Source: Thermaceae bacterium (GTDB lineage: Bacteria; Deinococcota; Deinococci; Deinococcales; Marinithermaceae). From it: a DNA stretch of 18,145 bases. Positions 6,543-12,678 of this stretch are shown piece after piece. The notes beneath the pieces are model-generated. The model was not told the DNA's origin and searched no databases. It worked only from the letters and a program-made list of their open reading frames with translations. Position 1 is the stretch's first letter, and each line of letters starts with the position of its first letter. The translations under genes were made by a program, and so were the position numbers. The stretch lies in contig JALVWZ010000039.1 of NCBI GenBank assembly GCA_027023115.1, positions 1 through 18,145 of the forward strand, given 5' to 3'.

Positions 6543-6915
6543 ACTGCTACTAATTCTGCTCCTGCTGCTGGCCGGCTGTCGCAGTGTACCGGCCAACCGC
6601 GTCTTGCCGCAGCGCTCACCCGACGGTCGCTACGTATTCGAGTTTTCCGGCGGGGTACCGCAAATCCGCGCCGGCCGGCGGCTGGAGCTGCGCGACGAAA
6701 CCGCCCCCTTCAGGAAGAACCGTCACCTCTACTGGCTCTGGGACGAAAACGACCGCCTCTGGCTCTATCAGGACGACACCAAGAAGGTCTACTACTACCA
6801 GCGCGACCCGGGCGGCTGGCGGCGCTATTTTTGGAGCGGCAAGCGCTCGCGCCACCCCGAGCGTGACCTACTGCCGCCGCTGGGCCTCTACCCGCCCTGC
6901 CCTACGCAACACTGA
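6535..6915 (+). CDS. Predicted lipoprotein of unknown function
   Basis: A 126-aa protein with a lipoprotein signal: MAR, a Leu-rich core and a lipobox LLAGC, with the acylated Cys at position 15. The mature part is rich in Trp, Tyr, Arg and Asp (HLYWLWDENDRLWLYQDD, KKVYYYQRDPGGWRRYFW, about residues 63-101). It looks like a short beta-rich domain. I do not recognise the family. The start is uncertain: TTG at 6535 gives the basic residue a signal peptide needs and overlaps the cupin gene by 8 nt. However, a TAGACT at 6540-6545 sits just inside the frame and could mark a separate promoter with a later, unusual start. It is the last gene before repeat copy 2. Confidence 0.65.
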   Translation: MARLLLILLLLLAGCRSVPANRVLPQRSPDGRYVFEFSGGVPQIRAGRRLELRDETAPFRKNRHLYWLWDENDRLWLYQDDTKKVYYYQRDPGGWRRYFWSGKRSRHPERDLLPPLGLYPPCPTQH

Positions 6916-6924
6916 CCTGTTTCA

Positions 6925-6940
6925 CGAAGCGGCCGCTTCG
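6925..6940. other. 16-bp perfect palindrome after the lipoprotein gene
   Basis: CGAAGCGGCCGCTTCG is perfectly self-complementary and begins 9 nt after the stop. No T-run follows on the + strand, so it is either a weak terminator or a binding or structural site at the inner edge of the repeat region. Confidence 0.45.
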
Positions 6941-7074
6941 CCCTCGCTGATTTGCGTGGCGTGACACTTAAGCCGAGCCGCCGGGCTGCTGAGCCGTACC
7001 TTCCCAACACGTTGTTCACCATATCCCTCCGGGGTTGGGTAGGATGTAGGAGGTGGGGTGTGGGTAGCGAAGCA

Positions 7075-7102
7075 GTACGTGGTACGTAGTACGTAGTACG
7101 TG
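7075..7102 (+). repeat. Heptad array, 4 units (copy 2, inner)
   Basis: The units GTACGTG, GTACGTA, GTACGTA and GTACGTG are almost identical. This is the most homogeneous array in the window. Confidence 0.85.
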
Positions 7103-7152
7103 GTGGGCAGTTCGAATCGAGTTTGCATGCGCGACAGTGCGCAAAGGTGTTT

Positions 7153-7180
7153 CCACAGTCCACGAGCCACAAGCCACTTG
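7153..7180 (-). repeat. Heptad array, 4 units (copy 2)
   Basis: On the + strand the units read CCACAGT, CCACGAG, CCACAAG and CCACTTG. They correspond unit by unit to 4977-5004. Confidence 0.8.
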
Positions 7181-7272
7181 CCGGTTTCAAAACCCCCACC
7201 CCGGCCCTACCCGAAGGGGAGGGAGACTTTACCCGAAGCCAACCGCAGGCCGCGGGCGCGGTGTCGCCTCCA

Positions 7273-7300
7273 CCACGCGCCACGATCCACAGGCTACATG
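7273..7300 (-). repeat. Heptad array, 4 units (copy 2)
   Basis: On the + strand the units read CCACGCG, CCACGAT, CCACAGG and CTACATG. They correspond to 4858-4885. Confidence 0.75.
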
Positions 7301-7306
7301 CCGCTC

Positions 7307-7377
7307 TTTCCCGATTCCCCGAACGAGGCCGGCTCGTCCGGCCGAGATCCGGGGCTCATGCCGGAAGAGAAGCCGGG
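7307..7377. repeat. Conserved core of copy 2, inverted match to 4782-4852
   Basis: Bases 7307-7354 are the exact reverse complement of 4805-4852 (48 bp), and the match extends to 71 nt with 4 mismatches. Confidence 0.9.
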
Positions 7378-7402
7378 GTTCGGTTTCCGCGAACACTTGA
7401 AT

Positions 7403-7431
7403 GTAGGGGAGGGTTTCAAACCCTCCCCTAC
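7403..7431. repeat. 29-bp palindrome within copy 2
   Basis: GTAGGGGAGGGTTT (7403-7416) and AAACCCTCCCCTAC (7418-7431) are perfect 14-bp arms around one base. A degenerate form, with mismatches in both arms, lies at the corresponding place in copy 1 (about 4717-4750). The arms begin with the same GTAGGGG as the outer hairpin. Confidence 0.8.
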
Positions 7432-7471
7432 CGCATCTAGTGCCGAAAGCTGGTCATGGCGCTTTTGCAGG

Positions 7472-7499
7472 CCATAAGCTACGAGCCGCAGGCCATCCT
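7472..7499 (-). repeat. Heptad array, 4 units (copy 2)
   Basis: On the + strand the units read CCATAAG, CTACGAG, CCGCAGG and CCATCCT. The counterpart 4637-4692 has eight. Confidence 0.65.
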
Positions 7500-7511
7500 C
7501 ATGTAACCATC

Positions 7512-7539
7512 ACTACGCACCAGGCACCACGTACCACGT
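7512..7539 (-). repeat. Heptad array, 4 units (copy 2, outer)
   Basis: On the + strand the units read ACTACGC, ACCAGGC, ACCACGT and ACCACGT. They are inverted relative to 7075-7102. Confidence 0.75.
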
Positions 7540-7545
7540 ACCCAC

Positions 7546-7569
7546 GGGGCGGACACGCGGGTCCGCCCC
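7546..7569. repeat. 9-bp-stem hairpin at the outer edge of copy 2
   Basis: GGGGCGGAC (7546-7554) and GTCCGCCCC (7561-7569) are perfect inverted arms around a 6-nt loop. It is equivalent to 4537-4566. Confidence 0.8.
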
Positions 7570-7672
7570 TACCACGACTTCAAAAACGATCCTGGTCGCT
7601 GGGATGACGGGATGATACTCGCGAAGATCGGGGATAGCGCGAATAGTGTGTTCGGACTGTACAGCTAGTGCT

Positions 7673-8368
7673 CTATGAATCAACCGCCGGCTCGAGCCGG
7701 TTCCCCAGCCATAAGCCAGCGGCCGCCCGCGCCGTCGCCGGGGCGTGACCAGCGACCACCCGCCCGACCGCGTACAGCCGCCCTAGCCGCTCTAGGCGGC
7801 CGCTGGCGGCGTCCCACTCGCCATCGGCGAAGCGCTGAAAGCGCACCTCGTAGGCGGGCCGGCTGGTGCTGGCCGCCACCTGGAACACCTCTGGGCCAAA
7901 AGAAAAACCGAGCTCGCGCAGGTTCTCGAGTAGTTCCGGATAGGCCGCCTCCCCCCAGCGCCCGGCGGCCTCCCTGAGCTCCCCCGAGCGCAGCTCTGCG
8001 CCCAAAAAGCTGCCCACCGCCAGCACCACCGCACCGGCGTGGTAGGCCAACCCCTCCCAGGTGCGCAATCCGCGCACCTCGCCGCGCTCGACGAGCAGTT
8101 CTGCCACCGCCGACTGGAACAAGTGCAGCCCCGCCGTTGCCTCGAGGTCGTACTTGGCGCGGCGGTGCAGCGTCCACGGGTCGCTGCTCCAGACCTCGGC
8201 CAGCAAACTGCCCGCCGGCGCTTCTCCGGCAGGCGCTTCTTCCAGGCGGTAGACGCTGTCAAGACTGTTGCTGACCAGCCCCACCGCCAGACCACGGCGG
8301 GCCAGCGCCCGCGCCGCCTCCGCGCCGCTGGGCCCCGCACCCACGACCAGTACGTCGAACTCGTTCAA
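7673..8368 (-). CDS. GidA-related FAD-binding protein
   Basis: A 231-aa flavoprotein with an N-terminal dinucleotide fold, DVLVVGAGPSGAEAARALARRG (5-26, GxGxxG at 10-15). A C-terminal FAD-contacting stretch, RLYAVGRVVAGHAPATARAAAGLWLGNRL, lies near the end. It resembles the FAD domain of MnmG (GidA) and TrmFO but is far too short for the tRNA-modifying enzymes (about 600 and 440 aa). A short GidA-related protein with a known structure exists in Thermus thermophilus, from memory. Substrate and reaction are unknown. It is the third gene of the menG operon and overlaps the 181-aa gene by 4 nt (ATGA), so translation is probably coupled. It ends 104 bp from repeat copy 2. Confidence 0.8.
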   Translation of the reverse strand: MNEFDVLVVGAGPSGAEAARALARRGLAVGLVSNSLDSVYRLEEAPAGEAPAGSLLAEVWSSDPWTLHRRAKYDLEATAGLHLFQSAVAELLVERGEVRGLRTWEGLAYHAGAVVLAVGSFLGAELRSGELREAAGRWGEAAYPELLENLRELGFSFGPEVFQVAASTSRPAYEVRFQRFADGEWDAASGRLERLGRLYAVGRVVAGHAPATARAAAGLWLGNRLEPAVDS

Positions 8369-8910
8369 GCCCGCACCTCACCGAGCAGGGGCGCGCCCCG
8401 CTCGAGGCGGAAGCTCAGGTACCCCTCGCCGGGCAACTGCAGCATGATCAGGTTCTCCCGCGCTCCCGCCAGCCAGAGGAACAGCGGCGGGCGCGTGCGG
8501 GCTATGCCGCGCTGGTAGCGCTCGCCGGCGTAGCGGTACGACATGAATATCTTCTCGTCGTCCTCGGCAAAGCCAGCTTCGTAAAAGACCACCAGGTCCC
8601 CTTCGTCGCGCTCGGCCCGCTCCAGCGCCTCCCAAAGCAGCATCTGCGCCTCCAGCGGACCCAAAAACTCTCCGGCCGCCTCGCCCAGCCAGGCGTAAGC
8701 CACGCTGGGCAAACCCGGGAACGACACGAATACCCCCTCCAGGCCGTGCACCAGCTCCACCACCCCGTTGGCATAGTGCGCCCCCGCGCCCCGCTCGCGT
8801 ACGAAACCGGCCAGCAGGCCGTGGCGTTCCTCCAGCTCGGCGGGCGTGTAACCCATCTCCAGCGCCTCCACCAGCGCCCGGTAGTCGCCCAGCTCGCGCG
8901 CCCGGCTCAT
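8365..8910 (-). CDS. Uncharacterised 181-aa protein
   Basis: I do not recognise this family. The protein appears soluble, with no signal peptide or clear membrane helix. The N-terminal third is helical and acidic or basic (DYRALVEALEMGYTPAELEERHGLL). The middle and end suggest alternating beta strands (GVFVSFPGLPSVAYAWLG, DLVVFYEAGF, EKIFMSYRYAGERYQRG, LIMLQLPGEGYLSFRLERG). It overlaps menG upstream by 4 nt and the FAD protein downstream by 4 nt, both as ATGA. Such tight coupling suggests a shared role or complex with the flavoprotein or with menaquinone methylation, but this is inference from position. Confidence 0.8.
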   Translation of the reverse strand: MSRARELGDYRALVEALEMGYTPAELEERHGLLAGFVRERGAGAHYANGVVELVHGLEGVFVSFPGLPSVAYAWLGEAAGEFLGPLEAQMLLWEALERAERDEGDLVVFYEAGFAEDDEKIFMSYRYAGERYQRGIARTRPPLFLWLAGARENLIMLQLPGEGYLSFRLERGAPLLGEVRA

Positions 8911-9608
8911 GGCTTGTCCCCCACGTGCAGCGCAGCTATGCCGGCGGTCAGCAGCCGGTAATTGGTCCGGAAGCCGGCTGCTTCCATCATCTGCGCCAGC
9001 CGCGCCGGCTCGGGAAAGCGCGCCACCGAGTTGGGCAAGTACCGGTAGGCTTCCGGCTTGCCGGAGATCACCCCGCCAATCCAGGGCAGCACGCCGTTGA
9101 AGTAAAAGCGGTAAGCGCGCCCCAAGAGCCCGGCCGGCGGCGGCGGAAACTCGAGAATGACCGCCCGCCCGCCCGGAGCCAGCACCCGGTGGAACTCGGC
9201 CAGACCGCGCTCGTAATCTGCAAAGTTGCGAAACCCGAAGGCCACCGTCAGCGCCTCGAAACTACCGTCGGCAAAGGGCAGGTTCAGGGCGTCTCCCTCG
9301 ACGAAGCTCACCTCCAGACCGGCGCGCTCGGCCTTAGCGCGGGCCAGCTCTAGCATCTGCGGGGTAAAGTCGGCCCCCACCACCTCGGCCTGGGGCCGCT
9401 CCCGCTTGAGCAGCAGCGCCACGTCGCCGGTGCCGGTGGCCACGTCGAGAACCCGGCGTGGCTCATTGGCCAGCGCCAGGCGTACCGCCAGCCGCCGCCA
9501 GCGCTGGTCCACGCCCCCCGAGAGCAGGCGGTTGAGCAGGTCGTAACGGGGGGCTATCTCGCCAAACATCTGGCGCACGGCGCGCGCTTTGGCCTCGGTC
9601 TCCTTCAC
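8907..9608 (-). CDS. menG: Demethylmenaquinone methyltransferase MenG/UbiE
   Basis: This SAM-dependent C-methyltransferase makes menaquinone from demethylmenaquinone. Hallmarks are MFGEIAPRYDLLNRLLS near the N-terminus, SAM motif I VLDVATGTGD and VSFVEGDALNLPF. Further family blocks are LTVAFGFRNFADYERGLAEF and the C-terminal ISGKPEAYRYLPNSVARFP. I place the start at GTG 9608 (233 aa). TAGGAT ends 7 nt before it, the same spacing as at other leaderless genes here, and there is no Shine-Dalgarno sequence. An in-frame ATG at 9617 would give 236 aa but overlaps this -10 hexamer. The gene leads a three-gene operon with ATGA overlaps. Menaquinone fits the quinone-linked flavoprotein at 17468-18145. 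Confidence 0.94.
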   Translation of the reverse strand: MKETEAKARAVRQMFGEIAPRYDLLNRLLSGGVDQRWRRLAVRLALANEPRRVLDVATGTGDVALLLKRERPQAEVVGADFTPQMLELARAKAERAGLEVSFVEGDALNLPFADGSFEALTVAFGFRNFADYERGLAEFHRVLAPGGRAVILEFPPPPAGLLGRAYRFYFNGVLPWIGGVISGKPEAYRYLPNSVARFPEPARLAQMMEAAGFRTNYRLLTAGIAALHVGDKP

Positions 9609-9615
9609 GGGCCCC

Positions 9616-9621
9616 ATCCTA
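9616..9621 (-). promoter_or_regulatory. Putative -10 box (TAGGAT) of menG
   Basis: TAGGAT reads on the minus strand 7 nt before GTG 9608. It overlaps the alternative ATG at 9617, so if it is the promoter that ATG cannot be used. Confidence 0.4.
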
Positions 9622-9805
9622 CCGCGCCGACCCGGCCGGCGAGAATGCCGCGAAAGAATACGTTTCCCTTATGGCAACGGCTTGGCCGCTATTCAAACCG
9701 AACGAGCCCCCATAGCCGCAGTAGTCGACTAAGCCTTCTTTTCCAGGTGACCGAAGCGAGCTTGATGATTCGTCCATCCTGGGGCGCGACGGAGGGGCTA
9801 TGCGT

Positions 9806-9811
9806 TAGAAT
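9806..9811 (+). promoter_or_regulatory. Putative -10 box (TAGAAT) of the permease operon
   Basis: TAGAAT lies 7 nt before the GTG at 9819, with no Shine-Dalgarno at a usable distance. The 188 bp between menG and this box contain no open gene and no clear -35 hexamer; their composition is less GC-rich. Confidence 0.5.
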
Positions 9812-9818
9812 CGGGGGC

Positions 9819-11699
9819 GTGAATCGTCTTTGGTTAGCCCTCACCTCGGCCATCTTCCTGCTCCTGCTCGCAATCAGCCCCTGGGCGGTGGCCATGCGGG
9901 CCTTCGGGGGCAAGGGGGTGCTCATCACCATCTGGGGCACGCTCGACCTCTACGGCCGCGCCAAGGCTATGCCCGACGTCAGCTGGCTGGGCTACTTCAC
10001 CGTCTTCTGGGTAGTGCTGGCGCTGGTGGCGGCAGCTCTCGCCTTCGTTCCCGACGCCAAGAGCAGGGCCAGGTATTACTACGTCCTCGGCCTGGTTGGT
10101 CTGGCTGTCTTCGCGCTCGAGGCCTTCCTCTTCTATCACGCCGTTTGGGCCGCCAACAACGCTGCCTTGGCCGCCGGCGCGCGTCGCCCGCCGCTAAAGC
10201 GCTACTCGCTCTCGCTGGGGGCTTACGCGAGCCTGCTCTACAGCCTCTTGCTTTTGATGATCGGCCGCTTGCAGCTTCCCGGTGGTCGGGCGCTGCTGGT
10301 ACGCTGGCGCGGGGTGGTGGTGCCGGTGGTCAGTATGTTGCTGGCAATGGTCGCCGGTGCCGTGGTCGTCTGGATCCTGCGCGACGTCAAGCTGCCGGAA
10401 CACGCCAGCTTGCTGAACTACTACACCGCCAAGCTAGACTTGGTAACCTACACTTTCCAACTCCTCTTCGGGCCGCTACTGACCGCCTCCGGCTGGTTCC
10501 AAAGCCTGCTCATCGCCACCCCGCTGATCTTTACCGGTCTGGCGGTGGCGTTTGGCTTCCAGGCCGGCCTGTTCAACATCGGCGCTCCCGGGCAGCTAAC
10601 CATCGGCGCCATCATGGCCATGCTGGTGGGCGTCCACCTGGCCAGCGCCCACTGGTTCGCCGGCCTTCCCTACGGGGTGGCGCGGGCCATCTTCCTACCG
10701 CTCTCGATTCTGGCGGCGGCGGCCGGCGGGGCTTTCTGGGGCGCCATCCCCGGCTGGCTCAAGGCCCGCTACGGCGCTCACGAGGTCATCAATACGATCA
10801 TGATGAACTACATCGCCGCCTCGGTCTTCCTCTTCATGATCGCCTCCAACGAGTACACCTTCTTTGGCAAGTGGACGCTACACATGCCCTTCAAGTTTCC
10901 CGGCTACGAAGGGCGCAGTTACGAAGTTGCCGAGTCGGCGCGGATTCCGCTGATGGTCAACCTCTTCGGCTTCCACCAGGACGCTTCGGGAGCCTGGACC
11001 GGCAGCCTCAGCTGGGCCCTGCCGCTGGCGCTGGTGGCGCTGGTGGTGGCCTACGTGCTACTCAAGCGGTTGGAAATGGGCAAGCGCCTTCTGCTGGCGC
11101 TGGGTGCCTCGGTGGTCGGCTATTTCATCGGCGGCTTTTTACCAGGCATCCCCATGCACCTCTCCTCGCGGCTGGCTTCGGTGCGCCTCAACGGCGCTTT
11201 CATCATCGCCGCCTTCGCGGTGGCCTTCTACAACTACTACATGTGGCGGACCCGCGACGGCTACGAACTGCGGGCCGTCGGCCTGGCTCCCAAAGCGGCC
11301 GAGTACGGCGGCATCAGCATCGCCAAGAAAACGATCCTGGCAATGGCCATCTCCGGCGCCCTGGCCGGTTTGGCCGCCACCCACTACGTCCTCGGCGGCG
11401 GCATCGACGAGTACCGCCTCAAGCAGTCGCTACCCACCAACGTTGGCTTTGACGGCATCGCCGTGGCCCTGCTGGGGCAGAACACGCCCATCGGCGTCTT
11501 CCTCTCGGCGCTCCTCTTCGGCGTGCTTTCCACCGGCGGATTGCAGCTCGACCTGCAGCTCGGCATCAGCCGCGAGCTGGTGATGATGCTGCAGGCGTTA
11601 ATTGTGCTCTTCATCGCCGCCGGCGGCTTCCTGCCACGCTACTTCACCGACCCGATCCTCGCGGCCCAGGCCGAGGAAGGCGTACAGGGGGTGCTTTGA
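9819..11699 (+). CDS. BMP/nucleoside-type ABC transporter permease (large subunit, NupP-like)
   Basis: An inner-membrane permease of the branched-chain-amino-acid/BMP type, whose relatives import nucleosides or purines. Family blocks are FQAGLFNIGAPGQLTIGAI (247-265), HEVINTIMMNYIA (321-333), GYELRAVGLAPKAAEYGGIS (481-500) and GFDGIAVALLGQNTPIGV (543-560). At 626 aa it is far longer than the usual 350 or so. About 160 extra N-terminal residues carry three to four hydrophobic helices (about 4-24, 56-78, 86-110, 130-150). About 60 further residues with extra helices lie between 395 and 455. The GTG at 9819 is chosen for the TAGAAT box 7 nt upstream and because upstream in-frame sequence is non-coding in character. 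The second permease starts 1 nt after its stop. No ATPase or substrate-binding gene is adjacent. Confidence 0.87.
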   Translation: MNRLWLALTSAIFLLLLAISPWAVAMRAFGGKGVLITIWGTLDLYGRAKAMPDVSWLGYFTVFWVVLALVAAALAFVPDAKSRARYYYVLGLVGLAVFALEAFLFYHAVWAANNAALAAGARRPPLKRYSLSLGAYASLLYSLLLLMIGRLQLPGGRALLVRWRGVVVPVVSMLLAMVAGAVVVWILRDVKLPEHASLLNYYTAKLDLVTYTFQLLFGPLLTASGWFQSLLIATPLIFTGLAVAFGFQAGLFNIGAPGQLTIGAIMAMLVGVHLASAHWFAGLPYGVARAIFLPLSILAAAAGGAFWGAIPGWLKARYGAHEVINTIMMNYIAASVFLFMIASNEYTFFGKWTLHMPFKFPGYEGRSYEVAESARIPLMVNLFGFHQDASGAWTGSLSWALPLALVALVVAYVLLKRLEMGKRLLLALGASVVGYFIGGFLPGIPMHLSSRLASVRLNGAFIIAAFAVAFYNYYMWRTRDGYELRAVGLAPKAAEYGGISIAKKTILAMAISGALAGLAATHYVLGGGIDEYRLKQSLPTNVGFDGIAVALLGQNTPIGVFLSALLFGVLSTGGLQLDLQLGISRELVMMLQALIVLFIAAGGFLPRYFTDPILAAQAEEGVQGVL

Positions 11700-11700
11700 G

Positions 11701-12636
11701 ATGAGTCTGGCAACGCTCTTCACCGCGGCTTTCCTGGTTCCCCTATTCCAAACGACGTTGCGCTCCACCACCATCCTGCTGCTGACCGCGTTGGGCGGCA
11801 TGTTCAGCGAGCGCAGCGGCGTGGTCAACATCGCCCTCGAGGGCATGATCATCTTCGGCGCCCTGACCGCCGCCGTCAGTGCCCAGCTGCTCGAGGCCCC
11901 CTACGTTGCCAAGCACCCCGGCATCCACATCTGGTGGATCCCCTGGGTGGCGGTCCTGCTGGCGATGATCGTTGGCGGCTTCATCGGCTGGATCCACGCG
12001 GTGGTTTCGATCAAGTACAAGGCCGACCAGATCATCAGCGGCACCGCCATCAACCTGCTGGCCGCCGGACTGCCCTCGCTGGTGCTGGTCTACTTCTACG
12101 ACAACGCCACTAACTCCGCCGAGGTCACCAACCGCCTGCCCGAGTGGTTCGGCTTTAGCCCCCTGGTCTACCTGGCCTTCGCGCTGGTGCCGATCACTTG
12201 GTACGTGATGTTCAAGACCCCCTGGGGCCTGCGCCTGCGCAGCGTGGGCGAACACCCCGAGGCGGCCGATACGATGGGCATCAACGTCTTCCGCACTCGC
12301 TACACCGCGGTCATCATCTCCGGGATGCTGGCCGGCCTGGCCGGGGCCTACCTCTCGATTGGCCTGCTCAACCAGTTCGTCCGTAACATGTCGGCCGGTC
12401 AGGGGTTCATCGCCCTGGCGGCGCTCATCTTCGGCAAGTGGCACCCGCTGGGGGTGCTCGGCTCGACGCTCCTCTTCGGCTTTGCCAAGGCGCTGGCCAT
12501 CCAGCTGGGCGGCTCCGACATCATGCCGCCGACCATCATCGAGGCTTTTCCCTTCGTCATCACCATGCTGGTCTTGGCCGGCTTCGTGGGCACTTCGCGG
12601 CCGCCCAAGGCCATCGGCAAGCCCTACGAGAAGTAA
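11701..12636 (+). CDS. BMP/nucleoside-type ABC transporter permease (second subunit, NupQ-like)
   Basis: A 311-aa polytopic permease that should pair with the preceding gene product. The family block ALGGMFSERSGVVNIALEGM (30-49) and the later GLRLRSVGEHPEAADTMGI mark the YufQ/NupQ type, with about eight hydrophobic helices. The likely end LVLAGFVGTSRPPKAIGKPYEK is typical. ATG 11701 follows the previous TGA by 1 nt, so translation is probably coupled; upstream in-frame codons belong to the other gene. A strong intrinsic terminator follows 15 nt after the stop, so the operon ends here without its ATPase and lipoprotein partners. Confidence 0.9.
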   Translation: MSLATLFTAAFLVPLFQTTLRSTTILLLTALGGMFSERSGVVNIALEGMIIFGALTAAVSAQLLEAPYVAKHPGIHIWWIPWVAVLLAMIVGGFIGWIHAVVSIKYKADQIISGTAINLLAAGLPSLVLVYFYDNATNSAEVTNRLPEWFGFSPLVYLAFALVPITWYVMFKTPWGLRLRSVGEHPEAADTMGINVFRTRYTAVIISGMLAGLAGAYLSIGLLNQFVRNMSAGQGFIALAALIFGKWHPLGVLGSTLLFGFAKALAIQLGGSDIMPPTIIEAFPFVITMLVLAGFVGTSRPPKAIGKPYEK

Positions 12637-12651
12637 GGCGAACGCCACGCG

Positions 12652-12678
12652 AAAGCGCCGGCACGCCCGGCGCTTTTT
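12652..12678 (+). terminator. Strong intrinsic terminator of the permease operon
   Basis: AAAGCGCCGG (12652-12661) and CCGGCGCTTT (12667-12676) form a perfect 10-bp stem around CACGC, and the T-run reaches 12678. Confidence 0.9.

Larger units (their letters stand above)
6996..7569. repeat. Noncoding heptad-mosaic element, copy 2 (inverted)
   Basis: This region between the lipoprotein gene and the convergent FAD gene repeats the architecture of 4537-5123 in opposite orientation. Parts in order are the conserved end GTACCTTCCCAACACGTTGTTC (6996-7017, 3 mismatches in 22) and a four-unit heptad array (7075-7102). Next come the TCGAA motif near 7113, heptads at 7153-7180, a C/G-rich hairpin (7205-7223) and heptads at 7273-7300. 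The core follows (7307-7377), then a 29-bp palindrome (7403-7431), heptads at 7472-7499, inverted heptads at 7512-7539 and a hairpin (7546-7569). Inverted GTACGTGGTACGT ends lie at 7075-7087 and 7529-7541. Bases 7018-7074 are extra relative to copy 1. Bases 7570-7672 hold no recognisable feature. Confidence 0.8.

Noticed and set aside
4571..7539. CRISPR array
   Set aside because: Units are 7 bp and directly adjacent without spacers of 30 or more bases, and no cas genes are present.
9645..9818. N-terminal extension of the first permease from the upstream ATG
   Set aside because: The sequence is Ser/Arg-rich and non-coding in character, and a TAGAAT box lies directly before the GTG at 9819, where a membrane helix begins.
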